DNA of 64,000 bases, from contig NC_092573.1 of NCBI RefSeq assembly GCF_037975245.1, positions 18,424,265 through 18,488,264 of the forward strand. Reading direction: 5' to 3'. Below the pieces are notes generated by a model. The model was not told where the DNA came from, did not search any database, and saw only the letters and a program-made list of their open reading frames with translations. The position numbers and the translations under genes were made by a program. This stretch comes from Apostichopus japonicus. Lineage: Eukaryota > Echinodermata > Holothuroidea > Aspidochirotida > Stichopodidae. Positions 22,505-35,413 of this stretch are shown piece by piece. Numbering within the stretch: position 1 is the first letter of the stretch; the number at the start of each line of letters is the position of its first letter.

Positions 22505-25500
22505 GGCTTTCCACGATAATTTATACACGGGTTTGGGACTTTCTATTCATATTCATCGCACAAATGGAACATTGACAAATCCCGGATCTATGTATGAATA
22601 TTAAGATGAGTTCAAAAACGGCAAAGAAACACATTGCTGAACCTTTCGTGTAGTTTGTGGTGTTAAATCGGAGAAAAGGACATTTACATTTGTGATTTAA
22701 ATACAAAAACAAACAATAAGAGAAGGTAAAGAAAGAATATTTTACTCTCAACTAATACATAATGGCTGAAGTTTTCGTGTGATTTTAACCTCTGTGCAAC
22801 CGTGTTGTATTGTTGCCGTTGCTGCTGACCTACAATTGAAAGAGAGACATAAAATATACATGAATGCTCATGAATATATGTTCTTACCAAAAATGATGTC
22901 CATCATCCTTAAGGACTGCATATATATACACAGGATTAAAAGAATATATAAAAACGTCTCCGGCTTTTTCTATTATAAATCATAAGAGGCCGTATAGACC
23001 TTAATTTAACATCCAGGAATCATGTCTCCCACGGTCTGTCTGGATATTACGAAATAAGATATGAAATAAATTATTAACGTTTATGTATTACGATTATATG
23101 CAGACAGAGGTACGTTTCTGTGCCCTAAATTAGAAGGATCAAATTCAGTCGAACGAGGAACTTGTCAATTTTCAAAAATGTGAATGCAGGTTAAAAGAGA
23201 ATATAATAGAATCAATGCGTTAAATCTATTGAAAGCCCATCCTCCCTCCAATTCCTTCCCTTATAGTGGCAGGGGTGGGAGGGGGGTAGCCCACCTTCGT
23301 CAGTTGGGGTTAAAAGTTTATGCGAGGTATTTTTAACATTCAGTCAACGAAGAATAAGACTTCTCCGGGAACAGGACGTCCTTTTTGTAAAGGTTCACAC
23401 CCCTACTGAAATAAGTCTGGCGAAATTTAGAATTTGGATCCCACCTTTGCATTCCCACACAGGTCACTGGTCCTTCACCTACATTGCATTGTCTGCATCC
23501 TCCCCCCCCCCACCTCCCCCACCTTATGTTAACATGCTAATAGGATTGTGTAACACAAATTTCTAATGTCGCAAACATAACGGTAACAAGAAATTGCGTC
23601 AATGATGGTTTAAGGAATATTTCGATTGCAGAAGTTTTCTGGATATTTCTTGCACCTTTAGGTCAACATCACATTCCTAATAGCGTTTGGTATTTTATAT
23701 TCTTAAATATGGTTGACAGTGTATGAATGCATCTGGCATTATATAGCATTCCAGCTGGAATGTCTTCGCTTTTCTTGATAATGGGGTTTTCAACTAGCAG
23801 TGTAGAATGTTTCTCACTTCCGCGAGCGTCACATAACCGAATATGGCAACGGAAAATCCCTGAATCCCCTTTCAAGGGCGTCCCATGAGTTTGAATCTGA
23901 GAGACTGTTCAAGGATGGTATGAAAAATTCAACAATATACACCGTATATATGAGAATCGAGATTCTGAACAGTTGTCTCTGGCTTGCCTGAAGCCGTTAA
24001 ATTTTGCGCCGCACGTCATCACCGATATGAAGTCGAAGTGATTTTGACAATGTCAGTCATTCCGAGACAGATATCAATTTCATAACCCGAAGATGTTTTT
24101 TGACGAAATAGCGTCGATGAAATCAAAATTTTATTCTTTTACTCTGTCCGTTTGATCAGGTTCCCTTGCGCCTAAGATGTAGCAATTTATTCTAGACATA
24201 AGGGGGAAAAAATTGTATTAATGAAATTTTCACCAAAATTGTAAATTGATATCAACAAGGAAACCAATAGCAAGGTTTGATAATGATATAACATTTTGTA
24301 GCTTATTCGCTGACATGCCTGGGAAAATGTCCTCATATATTTGTGCTTCTACTTTCTTTTTCCAATCGACTTGTTTTTCTCCAAACTCGTTATAGCATAG
24401 TTCAGTCAACTATTCCGATGGTGGTAAAAATTGACTCTCCAATAACTCTAGAAAATTAACTTGTCGTATAGCATAGAAATGTATAGCTTTATATATATCG
24501 TTCTCATAGATTTCTCACAAATCTAACCAAAGTCATAGTTCTCTGAAGCAATAATTCGTTGTCTGCAGCTGCCAATGTGACTCTCGTGAAGATGTAAAGT
24601 CATAAACATTTCAGTCGGTGATCTAATGGCGAGAATTTGCATGTCAACGTTTTGCACCATGATATTACCGAGACGTGGTTGTCTGGAGGTAAATAATGAG
24701 GAATACGCTGACAGACTAGTTGGAGTGTTATCGTTCAATTAATATGTCCATCTCAACATTGTACGTACGTACATGTAGGCATGTGCGGCGGACTGGTGCA
24801 TCATAAATCGGTATCTGATCATGTGATCCAACCGGCGGGGCTATACAGGGTCATTGGAAACAGGAGGCGCATTTAAGCATTTCGGCTGAGACTAGCGATT
24901 TTACGAACGAGAAGACATCGCCGACGTGCGGTTCATCGGACCCAAGTGAAGCACCGGTTCCGGCAGATCAACCGATATGCCAATCGCCCCACCCCTCCTC
25001 CACCTGCCCCACCCTGTATAAAGCAACTTTGCAGTTCAGAAATCGAGTTCATAAATACTTTCTGATATCATTTCATGAATTGTGTAATTTCAAATTTGTG
25101 AATCATCGACTGCATTTCGACAGACATGACAAATATGTCTATCGTATTTTTTTTTGGCCATTAAATGACAAGTTTGGTTGCAAGTGGTTCTCCAACAACT
25201 GAAGTTGACATTATGCGGTTACGCGCAATTTTTTTTTTCTTCAGCTCGTCGCTTTCTGTAATATGCTTGAAGGACGTAGATTGCGCTAAAGTCTGTTCTT
25301 GAAATGTTTCGGCTCTGTATTACTAGAGCCTGCATATGTAGCTCCAACACTGTCGCCGTGTCGTAAACGACACATGGATAAGACTTAATGGGTTATCTGT
25401 CAACTATCTGTGATGTAACTATACACTCATGTCGTGCTTACATGTCATAATTGGCGCCCCATATAGTTTTATTAACTGACGAAGACTAGTGTTGATAACT

Positions 25501-26480
25501 GTTTTTAGAAATGAAATTGAACAATTCTATATCACAAACTTCGGTGAATGACAAAATTAAAGTTGAGTTAAGCCTTTATTGCCACTTCTTTATTTCACAA
25601 CACAACGCTCATAAGAATAATAAATCTCCTTACAAAGATACTGAGATAAGAAGTACTTATTGCTTCTGATGCAAAATGCGCAAACTGAGCAGTATGGATA
25701 TAATGCAAAGGGAAAAGCAGACATAACAAAATATAACAAATGGGACAAAAATGTCAGTGCCTGGGCAAAAGAATGGCAGAAGGGCACGGGCCAAATAAGA
25801 TGTGAGGAGGGAAGGGTTGGGCGGTGATCAAAGCCCCTGGATCCGGGGTACTAATAAGGAGACTTAGGAAGTATTGTATAGTGGGGAAGAATATAACGTA
25901 TTCTCATTTTCATAATTTACTGGATTATGCAGTAATGCGGGACTTCTTAAATGGAGACATTTGACATAAGTGTGCTTGGCGATGGTGCTAGGCAGTTATA
26001 CTATACAGTTATACTGTCAACAATTAACGAAATCTGATATATATGAAAACAATTTGAATTTAGATAGTTGTCGTCGAAATCTCACTTCCAAACGAGGTGT
26101 CACCTACTTGTGGATACAGAGAGCACGGCACAGAACTACGGTATCACTTTTCCTCCCCTCCCCTCCCGGTCCCTTCGGCCCTCCCTTTTATACTTAGAGA
26201 TTCCGCTATTACGTATTTCGTCTTCAAATGACCGCTATAACAAATACATCTTGAATATGGTATGAACGGTTAGCTCTATACGTGCTTATAAATGTTATGC
26301 CAGAAAGATTACTGTGGTTATACGAATTCAGCACATTGTGAAATAAGTCATATCTTACCTCCAATTAGTAAGGAATGCACACATGCCATGTCAATTAGGT
26401 TACTTGTGATATGTTATACCTTCATGTTGTTATAAACGGTGGTGCCCATCATGTAACAGTGTCGGTACCGATGGATATAT
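22505..26480. other. non-coding stretch
   Basis: No gene could be supported. A somewhat GC-richer patch lies near 24780-25010 without recognisable coding features; C and G runs occur near 23280 and 23502. Confidence 0.4.
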
Positions 26481-26494
26481 GTCTATCCGTCTGT

Positions 26495-26830
26495 TATAAC
26501 TAACTATATATAACTATATATATAACAATATATATAACTATATATATATATATATATATATAAAACAATAACTATATATAACTATAACTATATATATAGT
26601 CATATAGTAATAACTAGATATATAGTAATAACTAGATATATAACTAGATATATATAGTTATTTAACTATAAATGTATACAACTATATAGGACTACATAAC
26701 TATATATAGAACTATATTATATAACTATAATAAATTTAACTATATAAAACTATACACAGAACTATATATAGCCTATATATATAACATATATATATATGTA
26801 ACTATTCAACTATATATTTGTATATGTATG
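26495..26830. repeat. AACTATATA-type low-complexity repeat
   Basis: Irregular array of AACTATATAT-like units and TA runs over about 330 bases, including AACTAGATATAT repeats near 26610-26650. Confidence 0.85.
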
Positions 26831-27182
26831 TATATGCCTGTCAATCCGACCGTTTATTTATATGAGTTTTATTCAGGTATTTAGACTTCAGCACCCTGTA
26901 TCAAAACTCCTCGCTATGTATTAGAACTCCCCTCTCGTTCAAATTTGATGGCAGTTTTAGACGACATAATCCCATTCCTTCAATCTCTGTAATTCTCCCG
27001 GCTTTACCGATATCCTGTTCCAGGTTAATTCTCAATATTTCTCTCATGCATCCTAGACGCCTACCTGGAAAGTACTGATAAGCATTATAGGACATTTCTT
27101 GTAGAGGGTTATTGTTAAAGTATTTTTGTCTACGATCGCAGTCTACCCTTAAGATGTCATACGCATTGGCCTAGATCAGAAT

Positions 27183-27340
27183 TTTTTAACCTGGGGTGCA
27201 CCTAACCCCTGGGGCGCGAGGCTGGACTCGCGAGGGGACAAATCCGATCCCACGGCTAATGCACAAAGCGTTCATCACAGCTGGTAAAAGGAGGAACAAA
27301 GGGTTCGCTAAACCTGGAATCGCTATAAGGGGTAAGAGTG
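27183..27340. mobile_element. hAT-type MITE fragment related to the 12.4-kb MITE
   Basis: CCTGGGGTGCACCTAACCCC, then TGGGGCGCGAGGC, parallels CTGGGGTGCATGAACCCCCA, then GGGGGTGCGTGAGGC at 12426-12455. The left end CAGAATTTTTTAACC is diverged, and no intact right terminus is visible. Confidence 0.45.
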
Positions 27341-28390
27341 AAGTCATTGAATAAACACTGGTCTATTTCGTGCATCAGTTATATGTATCAGTGGCGAAGG
27401 ACGCTGTCAAAATGTGTAATATTGTGGGGGGGGGGGGGAGGGGGAGAAGAAAACGGGCCGGGGGAGACGGAATTCTTCCAAGAAGAATTTTAGTTTCGTG
27501 GATATTTCGATGGCCAAAAAGGCCATGGAAAAATTCAAACACTTTTATGTCGAAATTTTCGATATTTTTTTAGTAACAGATGTCATGTGATTGATCACCA
27601 TAGTCAATATCAAGCTAAAATTAAGAACCCCCCTCAACACACATGACCAGCCATACACAACGAATCACGACCAGCTTTACGTGTTCAGTTATGCGCGGTC
27701 AAGCGGTATTAATCTCAAAAGAAGCAATTATATGTTTATCAGTTCATCAATGTAATTATTGGGATGCCACAGCATTGAGCAACATCCTGCCCTACCCTTC
27801 ACCTACACCCCTCCCACACACACAAGTATGAAAATAAAATAAAGCAAGATACTTTTTATTCTTTTTCTTTGCCTTTTTTCGCGCCAAAGAAAAGACCGTC
27901 TTGACTCCATGCAGTAACATTTTAAACATAACACTGCATATATTGTTAGTGTCATTAGGACAGATATTTTTCATGCATCAAAATGTCAGAGGGAAAAAAA
28001 ATAAACTTCAAATGTCTCATGAGCTTTATCGTTCAGTCACCGCTGGCATGGTATTTTAAATCTCGCCCACTGTTTCAAAAAGAAAAAAGAAAGATACAAA
28101 AATATTGTCAAAACATCAAGTCTTAATACTTTTATTATTAATTCAAATATCGCTTAGGGCATTAGGTTTGAGCTTCGTTATGTAAGTTCAGACACACAGT
28201 TTATATTGAGATATCGAGCGATATTAATTCAGAAATGAAAATCAAATGACACGTGGCTTTCATGACGGGCTTGTCTAGACTGACATATGATCAATAACCC
28301 GAAATATCCAACTCAAATAACCAATGTTTTGTCAAAACTTACATAGCATTAGCTCTTTGTTCAATTTCAGTACGTAAAATTATGTCACAT
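27341..28390. other. non-coding stretch
   Basis: No gene recognised. It contains a 13-G run starting at 27426. Confidence 0.4.
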
Positions 28391-28393
28391 GTA

Positions 28394-28397
<4 letters not shown>

Positions 28398-28432
<35 letters not shown>

Positions 28433-28436
28433 CATA

Positions 28437-28478
<42 letters not shown>

Positions 28479-28590
28479 AATATATATTTATATATATATA
28501 TATTATATATATATATATAAACATATATATATATATAAACGTATATATATATATCTGTCTGTCTATCCGTCTGTCTGTCTGTTTATATAT
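28398..28590. repeat. (TA)n with a (GTCT)n patch
   Basis: TA runs interrupted by TTTACA and AAACA, ending in a short CTGT/CTAT tetranucleotide repeat at 28553-28585. Confidence 0.9.
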
Positions 28591-28599
28591 GTTTTGGAT

Positions 28600-31500
28600 G
28601 GTTTGTGTGGAATTACAAATATCAAATTACCTTCCATGGATTACCGTTTATATCTGCGACTTAGATGCATAGATAGGATGTATATTGTTAATTTTCATAT
28701 CTCAAAATGTGCAATAATTGAGATTTTCAGCTAACGCTGATTCAAGATTTAGTAAAAAGACTGTTTGACGGTTAATGTATAGGAGTAACATCAACTTAAA
28801 AAAAAAAATACAGTACTTGAAGAAAAGTACAGGTGCCATCTCACAAGGCGATGATCTTCAAGGGGTGGGGGGGGGGGGATGTCTAGAAGTTATTCAGAAG
28901 ATATACATAAACCTTGAAACTTTCAAATGTCGAATACATTGATTGCTTTCAAGACGTGGTGGTATTCTGTCCTTGAGTGAACTCCGTAGCGTGTTCTATC
29001 GCCTTCGATTGAGCGTTACTCTCTGGAAGTCCCGCGGACGCGTCCGTTCAAAGCACCATATTTAATTTTTCTTCAGGAAAAACATGACCAGATGTATTTT
29101 TTTTTATGAAATAGGTTATTTCGTCTAACTATGCCTTAAAGAGCGTTGTGTGCATGTGGGATTGGTGTGGAATATAGGGGAGGGGCGAGGGGGTGGGGGG
29201 TGTATTGAAGGTGACGTTCAATAGTGACTTGTGAAGTGACTTGTCCTTTTCGGTGAATGCGTGGGTGGTTTATAATTTAACAACATTCAATGGTTCCTTT
29301 TTATTATAACATTCCATTTGGGGAAAGCATTATACTAGTATCAGAATTCGGGATTAAGATGACTCACATATATTCTCCTCCCCACCCCCCACCCTTCCGG
29401 ACCGAGGGGTTACGTCACTGAATTAAGTTCATCAGAAACTTCCACAGGGCGATTGTATACCATGAATGGGAACTGATATGTATATGAGTTCCAGGATATA
29501 CCGACAACTTAAATTGAAATACATTGCCGACTAATGAATGCGTGCATTATATATAATTAGTGTGCCCGTAGGGATGCACTCGATTGGATCAATTTGGCGC
29601 CCAAATAATGACAGGTTTTTCTTCCCAAGCAGACCATTGACCTATAGCACACTTTTCCAATTACGTCTTCTTCCATCTCTTAGAAACATGGCCACGACTT
29701 TGTCGAGCGCCAAATGAATATTTTATTTTCATTTTATCATAATGTCTTGAACGCGATGTCGAGAGTTAAAAACGATATGTGATACATTTAAGCAGATTAC
29801 GCTACTGAAATATAATGTTAATATAATTAATTGTAAGTACATAATGGTATAGGCAATCCGATGTATTTGGTAGGTTTCTAATTTGGTTTCATGACTTTTG
29901 ACCGCTGACGATACATGATGTTATCGTTTACGGAGGTACAACGTATCATGCCCAGTCACACACGAAATATCTGTTTTTGGGGAGTTTGCAACCGACTTTT
30001 TGAACCTTTAATCTACATTGATTTCAAGGAACTTTGATATTTAACATTCATTATTACAATGTAAACAATTTTAGGACAGTTTCAGCCGTTTCGCCATTTT
30101 GTGATATGCGTAATAGCCAAAATATCTTCTTTTTTATCTTTGACCTCTGACACTTGACCTCTGACATTTGGCCTTATGACGTCATATGTCACAAAGAACT
30201 GCCCATATGTATATACACCCACCAGTTATTCAGTTGAATGATTACGTACAATACATGGAACTCTGCTCGAGCTAAGAGGACAAGTTGACCGTGGTGCTAT
30301 AACGTATATTCTGTGTCATAATTGTTACATAGATGAATGAGTTTGGAAGAAGCCTTTACACCCGATTTTATTGTATTCATTTGACAAAGGGGAGAGGGGT
30401 GGGGGGGGGGGGAGGGGGTGGTAAACCGAGGACATAGAAATTGGATGTTTAAAGGGTTGTTTCTCTAGAAATAATCTCTAGAGCAGACACTCAACAGTAA
30501 CAGCTAGGACTAAACATACACGACAAAATAATCAACTCAACTTTTTGTCCTAAGTTTCATCCCCAAAATTCTCCAACGAAAAGTTAAGTTTTACGTATTC
30601 ATTGAAATTGTTCAAGACAACCTTTTCTATCACATATAAGCTACGGTAAAAATGCTGGTTTGGATTGATTGCCTCCTTGAAACCTTGAGAGCACTATACG
30701 CTTTTGACAAAACAATATAGTCTCACATCTCCGTGCTTTGTGAAATTCCATCAGCAACATTCTCAAATGTGTTCATGACGTCATCAACATCTTATGTAAA
30801 CCTGCTTTTTATTTCTCAAAATCTGAGGAACCGTCAGCAAAGTGTTCTGCAATATTGCAATTCTTCTTCTAAAGTTTACTCCTGAGGACCCCAGTTGCCC
30901 TTGAGATATTTCCGTTCAAAGAGTGAAAATAGTAAACATCAAATTGAATTTCATTAGAAAGTGAACATGACGAAAACTGCGTGTTCCAAATCTACAACGT
31001 AGTATACGCGTGGGTATACTTATCACATATAGGAGGTGCAAGAAAGTGGCATATTCTACAGGTAAATCCAGGAATTCAATCCGAAGAGTAAGAACAGATC
31101 TTTCTGTTGACGGATCCAAAAACCTGTCAATCTCCTTTTTTTTCAATAAGCGTAATCATCAAAACGAGTTGCCATGGATACGTTCCACAGCTTCGCAAAA
31201 CTTTGCATCGTTCTGATCATGACTGTAAGCATTTTTCACAAAGAGTCGAATTCCACTCAAAGTGAGAGATTTACGTCTGTTTACTAACACTTTGACTAAT
31301 TCTAACTTGCGAAATATTAAACGTTGAACAGTGCAGAATATTGTGTGTCCCACAAATATAATGTAATGTTCCTCCGTCATCCCCTAACTTTCTGCCCGTC
31401 ATTGCGATCGTCCCCGGCGGTTATTATTATTATTATCATAAATAAACCATCATGGCCTATTTTATTTATTCATTATGGAGCTTGCTAAGGATAATCCCAT

Positions 31501-31776
31501 TGCGTAACATAAACACAGACGAATTTTTAATTCCAAAACCTAGCCTAGTTGAACGTTATCACTCACATTACACTGGAGTACTAGTAATGTTGATTTCTAC
31601 ATTGACCACTATACTGTAAAGTTTAAGTTTGACAAATTGTTGGTTCCAAATGAATCTCTGTTTCGTTCTGAATCTGAGCTATATTGCTTACTGTTTTCGT
31701 TGATGATTTCAATAGCAATATATTTGCAGTTAATCCTTAATTTAATCACTCCTTGCCCGCGATTGTAGTGGGCTGA
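28600..31776. other. non-coding stretch
   Basis: No supported gene. Long G-rich tracts occur near 28863-28878, 29180-29200 and 30387-30420. Two TGACCTCTGACA copies sit at 30141-30166. Confidence 0.4.
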
Positions 31777-32292
31777 AGTAAGACCAAGGGCGGCGGAAGC
31801 ATTTTTAATCTGGGGGGCACCGACGTCGAAGGGCACTTTGCAGAAATTCGATTGGACTGATGCAGCCTGATATTTAGTACCCTTTATAACTCTTATTGTA
31901 TTATCTTATTTCCGTATACACATCACTCTATCAACGCCACCCCCACACCCTCAAGGAAAAAATTCATACTAGCACTGCAATATCCAATGTGCAAATTGGG
32001 AAAGAAGGAACCATTTTTCTTTCGAGACAAAATGAGGTGAAATCATTATAAAGTCCAAGTCCCTGCACACGCGATCGATACATGCATGAACGCAAATGAA
32101 ATATGTCAAAATACGAAAGGATGGGGGTACGTTGTGGGATATTAAACTATACTCATTATTCATAGTAGGCTATAAATGGCTTCTGCTTATTACAAAGTAT
32201 CAATGTAATATAGCAATGCATTTTTTGAATGCATTAGGATTTTTTTTTTGGAAATTGATTATGCGTAATGGCACTCACCAGAATGTTAGAAG

Positions 32293-32678
32293 CAGTGTCG
32301 GAGCTAGGGGTATTGATCAGGGGTCGAGAATGGTCTGTAGGGACGCTTTCGACACTATCTGAGCGGAGCGCCACCACAGGTTGGCGCGGAGCGTACAGAA
32401 ATTTTTGGGTAAAGATACTCCCTAGATCGCCGGAAATGACCATTTCCGGGCCTTGCTAATTTGCAGATAAACGAAGAATAAATAGGTGTCATCGCCATTT
32501 TGTGAGAAAATTACACCAACAAAACGAGACAAATGTCACTAGGTAGATGAGAGCGCAATAAAAAAAGTCAACAATCGCGAATAAGTAAAAAGTGGTAAAA
32601 AGCTGAAAAGGGCGCCAGCAGTCCATTTGACTCCGTCAGGGGGCATCCGCCCCTGACTGTATGGACGCTCCGCCACTG
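32293..32678. mobile_element. nested hAT-type MITE, 386 bp, inside family A copy 1
   Basis: Left end CAGTGTCGGAGC; right end, read inward, CAGTGGCGGAGC. Target sites GTTAGAAG (32285-32292) and GTTACAAG (32679-32686) match at 7 of 8 bases. It contains the shared module (from 32355) also seen in other hAT-type units of the window. Confidence 0.85.
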
Positions 32679-32704
32679 GTTACAAGCCTTGTGGTAGTAA
32701 ACAT

Positions 32705-32920
32705 TTAAAACTTCCAGAAATATTTCATTCGACGTGGGTTTCGCTTTGTAAACTCTTTAGCGATATCCCGTATAACTATTCCGTCCGTTCTTGCTTTATG
32801 GATATGAAGCATTAGCATATTATTATACCGTTTTTCACCATTCGTGCTCCGCAAGTATGTCTTTATCCGGCGTTGTACGGAGAAGGATCTCTCTCCGGAG
32901 GCTGCGCTCATTGGTGCCAA
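32705..32920 (-). pseudogene. hAT transposase C-terminal dimerisation (hATC) domain remnant
   Basis: The minus strand reads SAASGERSFSVQRRIKTYLR, then STNGEKRYNNMLMLHIHKA and IAKEFTKRNPRRMKYFW. ERSFS-x-x-RRIKTYLRST and LHIH are hallmarks of the hATC domain, which forms transposase dimers. Only about 70 residues remain; the zinc finger and the DDE catalytic region are absent from this copy. An upstream frame cut by a stop may hold more of the domain. Confidence 0.88.
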
Positions 32921-33224
32921 TAGGGGTATATGTGTAGTAGGCGGAGAACATTCGGAAGTGCCAGACGAATGTCATTGTGGTCAGACAGGAGAGATACTAA
33001 CAATTTTTTTCCATACGAAATAGCTTTGAGTTTGACCCACAGACATTCATTAATAGTTCTAAATTAGGATTAGATCTCTTAGTGAAATATCGCTGACCTA
33101 ATAAGGTGATCAAGAGTACAATTTTTATGTAGAAAAAGGGCACATTTTTAACCTGAGGAAAAGTGGCGGGGGGGGGGGGCACGTGCCCCCTGTGCCCCCC
33201 GGTTCCGCCGCCCTTGAGTAAGAC

Positions 33225-34706
33225 GTTACATTTCCTGACAGATATTCTGTCCGTTGAACCCTTAGACTAAAAGCTGAACACAATATCACCAATTGCAGCT
33301 TTGAGTGAGGTACATGGAAGATAAGCAAGAAACGGGCTGTTACTGTTTTGTATAACTTAGCACAAACCACGTTGAAAATGAAAATCATTGGGAAAATGAA
33401 ACATATATAAAAACAACATGGAAAAAGGTAGTTGTGCAATGTACCAACATTTGGATGATAAAGTGCATACAAATACGTAGTTATAGCATTAGACCCAAAC
33501 TGGGTATAAATATATGATTCTGTATAATGTGGACTTATTAGGGCTGCCAACTTGATTGAAAACGGGCCTGCACATTTTAAGCCTTTCCGGCCCGTATACG
33601 TAGGCCTGTCGTCTGGGTATTGAACATTAGAAAAGCAATGCTTCTCTCACTTATTGAAAGACGAACTCGCTGACCGTATAGTGTATATACTAAGCCGCTA
33701 ATTAATACACGAAGAATATGCTATTTAACTCTGTAATAACAAAGTGAATAGCAGATTAATTTGCATGAGAATGCCAGTGGAATTCCCAAGTTGTACTGGA
33801 AATTGGGACAAAGACGTGTAGCCTAGCCTAGCCTATATGTTAGCTCGACACGTGACATAAAGTCTCATTGCTGAAATATTTGAAAGACACTTGTTGGAAT
33901 AATAGTTGTCCTCCCCATGCGGCTTTCTTTGTTCGTTCGCCTTTGCTTGCGCTGTTTTCGGCGTTTTTCATAATTTCCTTAATGACTGGCGTGTTAACAA
34001 CCTTCACTACTAGGCTAAAGCAATATTGGAGGGTAGCTTTAGTTGACCAATCATGGAGAGTGCAATCTTATTTTCAGTAAAAAAGCTGTATTAAGTACCG
34101 ATAACGAATCTTAAAAGTTCAAGTTTCTTAATGCAAAGAAACAAAAGGTGCTAATGCGAATACGGGTGTGTAGATGGCACTGTTTATAAATAGTTAGTAC
34201 ATTATAGGTCTATGGGTGTTAGAACAAACCCGAATGCACAACGCATTGAGATTTCAATGGCTTCATTGCACTAGACTTCTGCTTAGTAAACCAGAAATAG
34301 CTGTTGCAATATAAATGGCCCGAAGCACTAATGTCAATGTACAATTACACTATGGCATGGTAAACATAGGTCAGTCTACTGTGCGTGGCAATTGTACTTA
34401 ATGTGATGCATCCACACACCCAGTATGAGAAGTATCGACAATTTCCATCGTATCATGTAAAAGGCTTTTCAGAGTTTGACCTCTGTTAACCTCAAATGAG
34501 ATTTGACCTCACAAGCAACAGGATTCTTGTACTCAACATGGCAAATCCATAAAACATGTAGCCGGTGAAAAGTATCTAAGATTTCTACCTTGAGAACTCA
34601 TGTTGTCAAGGTTTTCAGGTCTGACAAATGTTTATAAATGTACTCGCTATTTGGCGACCGTGACTAAGTCTACTCGCCAAAGGCTAAATTCACTCGTTAG
34701 AACACT
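33225..34706. other. non-coding stretch between two hAT copies
   Basis: No gene recognised between the two family A elements. Confidence 0.4.
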
Positions 34707-34714
34707 GATGTAGC

Positions 34715-35405
34715 CAAGGGCGGCGGAACCGGGGGGGGGGGGGCACAGGGGGAACGTGCCCCCACTTTTCCTCAGGTTAAAAATGTGTCCTTTTTCTACA
34801 TAAAAATTGAGGTGTCTCAAGTTAGCAAGAGGCCAGGGAACCAGAATGAACACTCGGGAAGGGCCGTTTCCGGCCATCTGAGGGGTTTGTAAAACCAAAA
34901 ATTTTCTTGTTCGCTCCGCGCCAACCGATGGTGGCGCTCCGCTCAGATAGTCGTGCATACAACTTTGCAAATCCTGGCTACGCCCCTGACTTTTAAATTA
35001 AAAGTTTTAATGAATTTCTGTGGGTCAAACTCAAAGCTATTTCGAATGGAAAAAAATTGGTTAAGATATTAACAAGAAATAAACTCTAATTCGGAAGATT
35101 CCTACACTAGCAACTAGCATGATTTCACCTCATTTTGTCTCAAAAGAAAACTTGTTCCTTGTTTCCCAATTTGCACATTGGATATTGCAGTGCTAGTATG
35201 TATATTTTCCTTTCCTTGAGGGGGGGGGGGGGGGGTGGCGGGACGTTGATGAAGTGATGTGTATACGCAAATAAGTTAATACAATAAGAGTTGTCAAGGG
35301 TAGTAAATATAAGGCTGCATCAGTCCAATCGAATTTCTGCAAAGTGCCCTTTGATGTCGGTGCCCCCCCCCCCCCCCCAGATTAAAAGTGCTTCCGCCGC
35401 CCTTG
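34715..35405. mobile_element. hAT family A, copy 2 (691 bp), inverted, with perfect 8-bp TSD
   Basis: Bounded by CAAGGGCGGCGGAA and its complement, with GATGTAGC duplicated at 34707-34714 and 35406-35413. Orientation is opposite to copy 1. Between the shared ends it carries a second hAT-like terminus (read inward CAGGGGCGTAGCCAGGA, at 34988) and the shared module at 34861-34950. No transposase. Long G and C runs (34731, 35221, 35364) lie in its subterminal regions. Confidence 0.92.
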
Positions 35406-35413
35406 GATGTAGC

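Larger units (their letters stand above)
31785..33216. mobile_element. hAT family A, copy 1 (1432 bp), with perfect 8-bp TSD
   Basis: Terminal inverted repeats: CAAGGGCGGCGGAA at the left, the complement TTCCGCCGCCCTTG at the right. The target duplication AGTAAGAC is identical on both sides (31777-31784 and 33217-33224). It contains a transposase remnant on the minus strand (32705-32920) and a nested 386-bp MITE (32293-32678). Left and right subterminal sequences match copies 2 (34715-35405) and 3 (52267-52922). This is the only copy that keeps transposase coding sequence; it is too short to be autonomous. Confidence 0.92.

Noticed and set aside
30141-30166. Direct repeat of TGACCT as a nuclear-receptor element
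   Set aside because: The 14-bp spacing is not a standard arrangement and no promoter is recognisable nearby.
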